From assembly GCA_035655155.1 (NCBI GenBank), contig DASRVH010000057.1, forward strand, positions 1 through 21,064: a stretch of DNA of 21,064 bases. Direction: 5' to 3'. A model generated the notes under the pieces. That model was not told the DNA's origin. It searched no databases and saw only the letters and a list, made by a program, of their open reading frames with translations. Below are positions 5,746 through 12,810 of this stretch, piece after piece. The first letter of the stretch is position 1. Every line of letters begins with the position of its first letter. The translations under genes were made by a program, and so were the position numbers. The stretch comes from Lentisalinibacter sp035655155. Its GTDB lineage: Bacteria; Pseudomonadota; Gammaproteobacteria; Steroidobacterales; Woeseiaceae.

Positions 5746-8700
5746 TTAGAGTGCTCGTGAAAGACACTGTACAACGCAGGCAGCAGCAGTAACGTCAGCA
5801 GCGTCGAGGTGATCAGCCCACCGATGACGACGGTCGCCAGCGGTCGCTGAACCTCCGCTCCGGTACCGACGTTGAAGGCCATCGGCACGAAGCCGAGACT
5901 GGCTACCAGCGCGGTCATCAGGATGGGCCGCAGCCGCTGGGTCGCGCCCCTGATGATCGCCTCTCTCACCGCATAGTGTTCGCGTAGCTGTCGTATGAAC
6001 GACATCATGACGACGCCGTTAAGGACGGCGATACCGGACAGGGCGATGAAGCCGATCCCCGCGGAGATCGATAGCGGCATGTCACGCAGCACGAGGGCTG
6101 CCACGCCGCCAGTGAGCGCGAGGGGAACACCCGTGAATACCAGTGCCGCGTCCCTGGCCGAACCGAACGCCGTGAACAGGATGGCGAAGATCAGGAGCAA
6201 AGTCAGTGGCACGACGACGGCAAGACGCCGGCCTGCCGACGTGAGCTGTTCGAAGGTGCCGCCATAGTCCACCCAGTAGCCGGCCGGAATGTCCACCCGG
6301 GTGCGCACCGCTTCGCGAACCTCTGCCACGAACGAGCCCAGGTCACGGCCGCGCACGTTGGTGGTCACGAATACGCGGCGCTTGCCGTTTTCCCTGCTGA
6401 TCTGGTTCGGACCAGTGACGAGCGCAACGTCGGCCACCTCTCCCAGGGGGATCATCTCCGGAGCGTGTCCGGTGGCCACCCGCATGACCCGGCCCTCCGC
6501 CGAGGCGGTCGCCTCCATCGGCAGCCGGACCGGCAGTCGCCGAATCTCCTCCGGATTCGAGCGCAGCGTCTCGGGCAGGCGCACCACGATGTCGAAACGC
6601 CGGTCGCCCTCGAAGATCTGGCCGGCCGGCTGCCCGCCGATGGCGATCCGAAGCGTGTGCTGGATATCGGCAATGGAGAGTCCATAGAGAGCGAGTCGCT
6701 CCCGGTCCGGCGTCACTGTCAGAATCGGCAGCCCGGTGACCTGCTCCGAGCGCGTATCCGCCGCACCCGGTATCGCCGCGACCACCGACTCGATCTCCTC
6801 TCCCAGGCTGACCAGCGTGTCGAGATCGTCGCCGTAGACCTTCACCGCGAGCTCCGCGCGGACTCCGGCGATGAGCTCGTTGAAGCGCATTTCGATGGGC
6901 TGGGTGAACTCGTAGTTGTTGCCGGGCACGCGTGTCGCGACGGCTTCCAATTCGTGTATGAGCTCCTCCTTCGGCTTGTCAGGATCCGGCCACCGGTCGC
7001 GCGGCTTCATGATCAGGAAGGTATCGGTCATGGCGGGTGGCATCGGATCGTTCGCGACCTCGCCCGTACCCAGTTTCGAGAATACGAGCTCCACTTCCGG
7101 CTGCTCGCGGAAAGCCGCCTCCAGCGCTTCCTGCATCTCCACCGCCTGGGTGAGGCTCGTGCCCGGTATGCGCAGCGCGTGCACCGAGATGTCGCCCTCG
7201 TCGAGGCGGGGTATGAACTCCGTACCCATGCGGGTCGCGACGATGCCGGCCAGCAGCACCGCGCCAACGGACAGTATGACGACCAGTGCCCGCTGGCGCA
7301 GTGCAAAGTGGAGCGCCGGGCGGTACAGCCAGTGGGCTGCGCGCATGATGCGGGTCCCCTCGGTGGAGTGGCCGGGCCGCACGAACAGCGCCACCGCCGC
7401 CGGCACCGCCGTGATGGACAGGACGAGCGCCGCGAAGAGGGCCATCATCACGGTCAGCGCCATCGGCCGGAACATCTTCCCCTCGACCCCGCTGAGCGTC
7501 AGTATCGGCACGTAGACGATGAGGATGATCGTGACCGCCACGATGGCCGGTCGCAGAACCTCCCGCGTCGCCTCGTGCACCACCTCCAGCCGGCGGCGGA
7601 AATCGAGCGGCGCCGCGGCACCCTGCTGCGCCTCGCCGAGCCGGCGCAGGCAGTTCTCCACGATGATCACGGCCCCGTCGACAATGAGCCCGAAATCGAG
7701 CGCACCCAGGCTCATCAGGTTGGCCGAGATTCCGCTCTCGACCATGCCGGTGATGGTGAGCAGCATGGAGACGGGGATCACCGCCGCGGTCAGCAGTGCG
7801 GCGCGCCAGTTGCCGAGCATCAGGAACAGGATGACGATGACCAGCAGCGCGCCTTCGGCCAGATTCTTCGCCACCGTCTCTATGGTCTGGTCCACGAGCT
7901 TCGTGCGGTCGTAGACCTCGTTGATCTCCACGCCTTCGGGCAGCGACGGCCTGATCTCCTCGACGCGCTCGCCGGCCGCCGCGGCGACGGCACGGCTGTT
8001 CTCGCCCTTGAGCATGAAGACCGTGCCGAGTACCACCTCGCGGCCATCCTGCGTCGCCGCACCCGAGCGCAGCGGTCCGCCGAGTTGCACATCGGCCACA
8101 TCCTCGAGCTGTATCGGCACGACGTTGCGCTTGGCGACGACGATCTGCCTGAGATCCTCGACGTCCGCCGCCTGGCCGGGCGAACGCACCAGGTACTGAC
8201 CGCCGCTGCGCTCGATATAGCCCGCGCCCGCATTGGCGTTGTTGCGGAGCAGCGCATCGACGATGTCCGTGAACGACACCTCGTACGCACGGTGCGCGGC
8301 CGGATCCGGCAGCACGTGGAACTGCTTGACGTAGCCGCCCGTTGTGTTCACCTCCACCACGCCCGGCGTCAGGCGCAGCTGCGGCCGCACGATCCAGTCC
8401 TGTACGGTGCGCAGGAACATCGGGTCGTGCTCCGCCCCGTCCGCGGAGGAGACGGTGTACATGTAGATCTCGCCGAGACCGGTCGCTATCGGCCCCATGG
8501 ACGGCGTCAGGCCCGTCGGCAGAGCCGACTGCGCCTCCACCAGGCGTTCGCTGATCAGCTGCCGGGCGAAATAGATATCCGTGCCCTCCTCGAACACCGC
8601 GGTCACCTGGGACAGGCCGTAGCGCGAGATCGAGCGGGTGTAGTCGAGCCGCGGGATGCCCGCAATGGCGGTTTCCACCGGGAACGTGATGCGCTGCTCG

Positions 8701-8882
8701 GTCTCCAGCGGTGAATACCCCGGCGCCACGGTATTGATCTGCACCTGGACGTTGGTAATGTCCGGCACGGCATCGATGGCCAGCCGCTGGTAGTTGTAGA
8801 TGCCGAGACCGCAACCGGCGATCACCAGCATGATCATGAGCCACCGGTGACTCAGGCTGAATGAGAGAATACGCTCGAGCAT
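5724..8882 (-). CDS. czcA: Heavy-metal RND efflux transporter, CzcA family
   Basis: This 1052-residue protein is the proton-driven inner-membrane pump of a tripartite CBA efflux system that exports metal cations from periplasm or cytosol across the outer membrane. It has the full RND layout: TM1 at residues 12-30, a large periplasmic domain, TM2-6 from about 340, a second periplasmic domain from about 560, and a C-terminal TM bundle. TM4 carries DFGLIVDGAVIIVEN (396-410; D396, D402, E409), the signature of the divalent-cation HME groups (Co/Zn/Cd or Ni), not the Cu/Ag (CusA) form. Length is typical. The ATG is 10 bases after czcB. The last residues (SNARGFRK) run into a cytochrome-like sequence in another frame, so the extreme C terminus may not be original. 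Exact metal specificity is not readable from sequence. Confidence 0.95.
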   Translation of the reverse strand: MLERILSFSLSHRWLMIMLVIAGCGLGIYNYQRLAIDAVPDITNVQVQINTVAPGYSPLETEQRITFPVETAIAGIPRLDYTRSISRYGLSQVTAVFEEGTDIYFARQLISERLVEAQSALPTGLTPSMGPIATGLGEIYMYTVSSADGAEHDPMFLRTVQDWIVRPQLRLTPGVVEVNTTGGYVKQFHVLPDPAAHRAYEVSFTDIVDALLRNNANAGAGYIERSGGQYLVRSPGQAADVEDLRQIVVAKRNVVPIQLEDVADVQLGGPLRSGAATQDGREVVLGTVFMLKGENSRAVAAAAGERVEEIRPSLPEGVEINEVYDRTKLVDQTIETVAKNLAEGALLVIVILFLMLGNWRAALLTAAVIPVSMLLTITGMVESGISANLMSLGALDFGLIVDGAVIIVENCLRRLGEAQQGAAAPLDFRRRLEVVHEATREVLRPAIVAVTIILIVYVPILTLSGVEGKMFRPMALTVMMALFAALVLSITAVPAAVALFVRPGHSTEGTRIMRAAHWLYRPALHFALRQRALVVILSVGAVLLAGIVATRMGTEFIPRLDEGDISVHALRIPGTSLTQAVEMQEALEAAFREQPEVELVFSKLGTGEVANDPMPPAMTDTFLIMKPRDRWPDPDKPKEELIHELEAVATRVPGNNYEFTQPIEMRFNELIAGVRAELAVKVYGDDLDTLVSLGEEIESVVAAIPGAADTRSEQVTGLPILTVTPDRERLALYGLSIADIQHTLRIAIGGQPAGQIFEGDRRFDIVVRLPETLRSNPEEIRRLPVRLPMEATASAEGRVMRVATGHAPEMIPLGEVADVALVTGPNQISRENGKRRVFVTTNVRGRDLGSFVAEVREAVRTRVDIPAGYWVDYGGTFEQLTSAGRRLAVVVPLTLLLIFAILFTAFGSARDAALVFTGVPLALTGGVAALVLRDMPLSISAGIGFIALSGIAVLNGVVMMSFIRQLREHYAVREAIIRGATQRLRPILMTALVASLGFVPMAFNVGTGAEVQRPLATVVIGGLITSTLLTLLLLPALYSVFHEHSNARGFRK

Positions 8883-8892
8883 CGTGGCGCCC

Positions 8893-9864
8893 TCAGTGGT
8901 GGTGGCCGGCGCCGGCCTTCTCGATGTCGGCCTTGACCAGGTAGCTGTTCTCGACCACGTACTCCTCGCCCGGAGCGAGCCCCCTCAGCACTTCGACGAA
9001 CTCGCCGCCGGTGCGACCGAGTTCGACCGGCCTCGCCTCGTAGACGTCGCCGTCCCGCACATAGACGACATCGCTGCCCTCGAAGCGCTGCAGTGCGCTG
9101 CGGCGCACGGCGAGCGGCACCTCCGTCTCGGCAACGACGACGCGGGCACGGACGAACTGCCCCAATCTCAGCCGCCCCTCCTGATTGGCGAGAGGCACCC
9201 TCGCCTGCACGCTCTGGCTGGCGTGGGCCGCCAGCGGTGAGAGCCACTCGACAGAACCCTCGAACTCGAGCCCGTCCAGCGTCAGGACGCGGGCCTGCTG
9301 TCCCGGAGCGATCACCGGGATGTCACGCCCGAAGACGTCCAGCTGCACCCATACCCGGTCGAGATCGACGATCACGAAAAGCGGCCCGTCGCCGCTGACC
9401 TCGCCTGCACGGACGTTCCGCTCGACGATCGCCCCGTCTATGGGTGACGCAACCGCGATCGTCGAGAGGCTCTCGTTGGTCTCGATGTAGCCGAGCGGCT
9501 CACCGCTCTCGACGACGTCACCCACCCCGTGCAACACCCGCGTCACGACACCCGGGAATCGGGCACGAACTTCGGAGACGCGGGCCGGATCGGCCTGCAC
9601 GGTACCGGTCAGCTCGACGGTCTCGACGATGCGGTGGGGACCGGCCGCTTCCGTGATGATTCCCGATCCGTCGGCTACGGTGGCCGGAATGCGGGTGCGG
9701 CCCTCCTCGGCCTCCGTCCCTTCGTCGTGTCCGTCGCCATGACCGTCGTGCGCCTCTTCCCGGCCATGGACTTCTTCATGAGCGCCGGTACCAACGAGCG
9801 CGTAGGTGAGCGTCGCAGACACGAGAGCGACGGCGACCAGCAGGGGTATATTCAATCGGCTCAT
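8893..9864 (-). CDS. czcB: Periplasmic adaptor of the metal efflux pump, CzcB family
   Basis: This 323-residue membrane fusion protein links the RND pump to the outer-membrane channel. It has an N-terminal signal/anchor (residues 6-26), then a histidine- and acid-rich linker (about 29-50, H29, H33, H39, H42, H46) and a C-terminal HHH, both plausible metal-binding sites. The lipoyl/barrel-sandwich halves lie around residues 95-115 (RARFPGVVTRVLHGVGDVVE) and 135-160 (VASPIDGAIVERNVRAGEVS), with little between them, so the alpha-hairpin is very short. Beta-barrel and membrane-proximal domains follow. The ATG overlaps the czcC stop as ATGA, showing translational coupling. Confidence 0.93.
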   Translation of the reverse strand: MSRLNIPLLVAVALVSATLTYALVGTGAHEEVHGREEAHDGHGDGHDEGTEAEEGRTRIPATVADGSGIITEAAGPHRIVETVELTGTVQADPARVSEVRARFPGVVTRVLHGVGDVVESGEPLGYIETNESLSTIAVASPIDGAIVERNVRAGEVSGDGPLFVIVDLDRVWVQLDVFGRDIPVIAPGQQARVLTLDGLEFEGSVEWLSPLAAHASQSVQARVPLANQEGRLRLGQFVRARVVVAETEVPLAVRRSALQRFEGSDVVYVRDGDVYEARPVELGRTGGEFVEVLRGLAPGEEYVVENSYLVKADIEKAGAGHHH

Positions 9865-11150
9865 GACAGGTTCCTCCCGGGATTGCGGCTCCCGAGCAGC
9901 ACTTCTATTTCGGTCATGGCAAGGTGGAAGACGTAGGCCGCCTCCAGCGCCTGGCTTCGCAGCCGCAGCAACTGCTCCTGCGCCGAGGTCAGTTCCAGTA
10001 GGCTGTTTCGCCCGGCCTCGAATCCGCGGCGGTAGAAGTCCACCGAGTCGCGTGATTCGGGGATGATCCTTTCCTGCAGGCCCTGGTAGCGAAGTCGGGC
10101 GGCACGAGCACTCTGGAAGCGCTCCTGCAGAGCCGCGCGGATTTCCAGCGCGCGGCCCTCCCGACTGAGGGGAAGTTGCTCGAGCGCGATCTCGCTCTCA
10201 CGGATAAGCGGCGTGGCCCGACCGGCCGAGCCCAGCGGCAGGCTGAACGAGAGCACGAACGCCGTCGCGTCGAGCTCGCCGACGTGGCGGACTCCGGCGG
10301 TCAGCCGGACGTCCGGACTCTTCTGCGCCTGGTCGAGTGCACGCTCTTTCTCGAGCACCCGCCGCCGCGCGGCGATTCGCATCAGCTCGGGATTCGCTTC
10401 GAGCCGGGCCGCCAGGGACTTGAACGCAGGCAGCGTGGGCAGATCTCCGAGGGAGCCTGCGACTCGATCGAAATCCGGTGTGGCGCTACCCCAGAGCGCG
10501 GCGAGTCGGGCGCGGGCTCCGATGAGTTCCAGCCCGCGTTCCTCCCGCGCCAGTTCCGCCTGCATGAGTGCCACCCGCGCAGACGATCGCTCGGCTTGCG
10601 TGCCCATGCCCGCCTCGAGCATCCGGTCCACGGTTTCGAGTGTCACGGTGGCGATCTCGATGGCCTCGGTGGCCAGTCCGATCTCTTGCTGGACGAGCAG
10701 CTGTCTGGCATAACGCCGCGCTACCTCGGCTGCCAGGGCAACTTCCAGCGCCGCCACCTCCGTACGTGCGGTCGCCACCCGAGCGTTGCCGGCCGCCTCC
10801 CGCAAACCGCGCTTGTCGCCGCGTTCCAGCGTCTTCGACAGACTCAGCGTTGTGGCAGCCGCATCGAGGCCGGAGGCCCTGCCGGTGCCGGCGAAGTTCT
10901 CGATCTCTCCGCCGAGTTCCAGTGGCGTGGAGAGAGCGCGGGCGTCACGTATCGCCATGGCCTGCTCGACCTCGAGCCGCGCCGCGGCGATGCCGGGACT
11001 CCGGGTGAGCGCCCTGTCGTTGGCCTCCTCCAGGGTGAGGAGTACGGCGGGCCCCGGCGACTGAGCCGAGGCGATGGAAAGCATGGCCGGGCCGGGCAGT
11101 CCGAAGAACAGCGCCAGACCGGCCATGGCAAGCGATTGACTGCATCGCAT
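9861..11150 (-). CDS. czcC: Outer-membrane channel of the metal efflux pump, CzcC/TolC family
   Basis: This protein of 429 residues is the outer-membrane factor of the same CBA system. It starts with a signal peptide (MRCSQSLAMAGLALFFG, cleavage near ASA before QSPG), then the duplicated TolC-like repeat: LTLEEANDRALTRSPGI at the start of the first half, and long helices rich in A, L, R and E to the end (LLELTSAQEQLLRLRSQALE near the C terminus). I place the start at 11150 because AGGA precedes it and the signal peptide begins there, though the frame is open to 11213. It follows the czcI-like gene by 79 bases and overlaps czcB by 4 bases. Confidence 0.92.
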   Translation of the reverse strand: MRCSQSLAMAGLALFFGLPGPAMLSIASAQSPGPAVLLTLEEANDRALTRSPGIAAARLEVEQAMAIRDARALSTPLELGGEIENFAGTGRASGLDAAATTLSLSKTLERGDKRGLREAAGNARVATARTEVAALEVALAAEVARRYARQLLVQQEIGLATEAIEIATVTLETVDRMLEAGMGTQAERSSARVALMQAELAREERGLELIGARARLAALWGSATPDFDRVAGSLGDLPTLPAFKSLAARLEANPELMRIAARRRVLEKERALDQAQKSPDVRLTAGVRHVGELDATAFVLSFSLPLGSAGRATPLIRESEIALEQLPLSREGRALEIRAALQERFQSARAARLRYQGLQERIIPESRDSVDFYRRGFEAGRNSLLELTSAQEQLLRLRSQALEAAYVFHLAMTEIEVLLGSRNPGRNLS

Positions 11151-11229
11151 GTCATGGTCCTGGTTCGGATTGGAGTAAGGCCTGCAACCGGGCGGCACGG
11201 CCCGGACAGGCAACCGGCTATGACGGCGA

Positions 11230-11568
11230 TCAGCCTCTCGGCGGACGCAGCGGCGGGGCGTACTGCAGCGAGTGGGGAGAGTCTTCGATCCGGGGCGGAG
11301 AGAATTCCGGTACGCCGGACAGGCCGACCAAGTCGAGGGCGGGTGAAGCCGCTACCTGCGCCCCGCACGGGCACAGGTCCTCGGCCGACGCGGTCGCCTC
11401 GCCCGCAACGGCGGTGGCCACATCATCCGCGCTTCCGTCCGCGTGCACATACCGCTGGTAATCGCAGCCGCCGGCGCCGGGAGCACCCGGTGGCGCGATA
11501 TCGGCACTGCTCTCGATCCCGGCGAGGATGATGCAGAGCAGGCCCGTGATGGCGACCAGCCTTCTCAT
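11230..11568 (-). CDS. Small exported protein heading the czc operon, CzcI-like
   Basis: This protein of 112 residues has a signal peptide (MRRLVAITGLLCIILAGIES). The mature part has cysteines in GGCDYQ and DLCPCGAQ and a C terminus rich in prolines (PEFSPPRIEDSPHSLQYAPP, then LRPPRG). Short exported proteins with a few Cys and a proline-rich tail are found at the head of czcCBA operons (CzcI-type), thought to modulate the response. Position and shape fit that group, but I cannot claim clear homology. An in-frame ATG at 11580 would add four residues; neither start has a good ribosome site, and the Arg-Arg after 11568 favours that one. No metal-responsive regulator gene is adjacent. Confidence 0.6.
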   Translation of the reverse strand: MRRLVAITGLLCIILAGIESSADIAPPGAPGAGGCDYQRYVHADGSADDVATAVAGEATASAEDLCPCGAQVAASPALDLVGLSGVPEFSPPRIEDSPHSLQYAPPLRPPRG

Positions 11569-11814
11569 GCACGGGATCATCTACAAGCCACTCGGCCAGG
11601 TCAAGCCAACAGCTCACAGGCCATCACGACGATGCCGGGTACAGGTTTTCTGGACGTCACACCTCTCATGGGGCGGCGGCTGGTGTATTTCCGATAAAGG
11701 AGGCATTCGATACGGGCGTCTGGCGCGCAGGCCTCGTGAGGATCCCCCGCCGCTACCTCCTGCCGCAGGGCTTGCTGGTCGCAGCCTGCCTCGTTCTCGC
11801 ACGCCTCCGCTACC

Positions 11815-12426
11815 TTATCCTCTAGCAAAAGCGTGCCGCCAGGCAGCGGTCCGAGACCGCACCGCCTCTTCTCCCCGCAGCCAGGCGAGCACCGTGTCGG
11901 CATCGGGCGCGTCGCAGCACTCCGCCGGGCAGGTGCAGGCGGGCCCCTTGTCGACGAACAGGCGCTCGATTCGCCGGTCATCGACGACCGCGGCGTACGA
12001 ACAGGTGGTGGCGAAGGGCTGCCCTCTCCTGTCGCGGGCCAGCATGCCCATGCCGCGGGTAAAAGCCCCGTCGCTGTCCGGCAGCATCAGCACGTTCCAG
12101 ATGTCGAGGCTGTAGGCCCACTGGAAGACGAGCGGCGCCTCGTTCACCGAAACGCAATAGAGTTCATCAATGCCGGCCTTCAGGAACTCACCGTAGCGCG
12201 CATCGTAGTCCAGCAGCTGGTACCCCGTACAACCGGGGTGGATGGCGCCGGGCGCGGCGAAAACTACGACGCGGCGGCCGCCGAACAATTCTGCGGTATC
12301 GGTAGGCTCCCAGCGGAAGGGGTTTTCCTGGCCGAGATCCTCGGCGGGCAGCCGCAGATCGAAAGTGACCTGAGGGACGGTTGTCGCAATCATGGCTGCT
12401 GCACCACTGATGTTTTGACTTTGCAT
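11815..12426 (-). CDS. Peroxiredoxin-5-like protein with altered active site
   Basis: This 203-residue protein has the Prx5/redoxin fold pattern: VPQVTFDLR, LFGGRRVVVFAAPGA, ELYCVSVNEAPLVFQWA, LMLPDSDGAFTRGMGM and YAAVVDDRRIERLFVD all align with Prx5-type peroxidases. The peroxidatic Cys is kept (C66), but the PxxxTxxC motif reads P59-x3-H63-x2-C66, His in place of Thr, and the catalytic Arg just before the conserved Tyr (RSWRY in relatives) is Ser (TTCSY, S143). A C-terminal cluster CTCPAECC (C164, C166, C170, C171) is unusual. So thiol peroxidase activity is doubtful; a redox or metal-binding role is possible. Start could be 12426 or 12393; neither has a clear ribosome site. It is divergent from the TonB receptor, with a Fur-box-like site about 20 bases upstream. 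Confidence 0.8.
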   Translation of the reverse strand: MQSQNISGAAAMIATTVPQVTFDLRLPAEDLGQENPFRWEPTDTAELFGGRRVVVFAAPGAIHPGCTGYQLLDYDARYGEFLKAGIDELYCVSVNEAPLVFQWAYSLDIWNVLMLPDSDGAFTRGMGMLARDRRGQPFATTCSYAAVVDDRRIERLFVDKGPACTCPAECCDAPDADTVLAWLRGEEAVRSRTAAWRHAFARG

Positions 12427-12440
12427 GGTGAAAGCGTATC

Positions 12441-12617
12441 ATGAAGATGCGAATGATTCGCATTTCGGTTTCTACAGACGAGGCGGACCTCGATGACTTT
12501 CATCGCCACCTGGCCGACCAGGAAGACGAGGTCCAATAACCGCTCGCAGAGATCCGCGAGGCCCGAGACCGCGGAGAGGACACCGCCTCCGCCGTGGAAG
12601 AACCGACGGCACACTGA
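12441..12617 (+). pseudogene. Possible decayed small gene in the Fur-box intergenic region
   Basis: From ATG 12441 (or 12447, 12453) the plus strand reads a short hydrophilic peptide (MIRISVSTDEADLDDFHRHL, then ADQEDEVQ) to a TAA at 12537-12539. The same frame then continues in similar style (PLAEIREARDRGEDTASAVE) to a TGA at 12615-12617. The composition, rich in D and E, looks coding and differs from a random GC-rich frame. I do not recognise it. It overlaps the Fur-box-like palindrome at its start. It may be a 32-residue peptide, a broken 58-residue gene or chance. Confidence 0.25.
12447..12463 (-). promoter_or_regulatory. Fur-box-like palindrome upstream of the Prx-like gene
   Basis: A perfect inverted repeat ATGCGAA-TGA-TTCGCAT lies 20 bases upstream of the minus-strand gene at 12426. 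Read on the minus strand it contains AATGCGAATCATTC, identical to a 14-mer in the site before the TonB receptor. It matches about 12 of 19 positions of the classical Fur consensus, so iron regulation by Fur is likely but not certain. Confidence 0.55.
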
Positions 12618-12729
12618 GGCAGGGCAGAGGCACCCCGCGGCCTGCCGCAGTCCACGCCGAAAGCTAGCGAAGTAGCGCCCGGTTCGGCGATTTCGGTATT
12701 TCCTTATGGCGAGGCTATATGCCAGGAAT

Positions 12730-12748
12730 GAGAATGCGAATCATTCTG
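12730..12748 (+). promoter_or_regulatory. Fur-box-like site upstream of the TonB receptor
   Basis: GAGAATGCGAATCATTCTG matches 14 of 19 positions of the Fur consensus. It lies about 60 bases before the receptor ATG, with a possible -10 TATTCT at 12770-12775, where a bound repressor would cover the -35 region. Iron-replete repression of the receptor operon is inferred. Confidence 0.65.
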
Positions 12749-12810
12749 AGTACGTTTATTAACAAACCCTATTCTGAAAATCACGAAAACTGCTGCAAGG
12801 AGTCGCGTGA

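Noticed and set aside
6465..8714. A very long plus-strand open frame of about 749 codons opposite czcA
   Set aside because: It is antisense to an unmistakable RND pump, is rich in R, H and D in a repetitive way, and has no recognisable domain: a GC-rich shadow frame.
11578..11604. A MerR-type promoter (TTGACC) upstream of the czc operon
   Set aside because: The -10 candidate is poor, the spacer is 15 and not 19-20 bases, no dyad fits, and no MerR-type gene is nearby.
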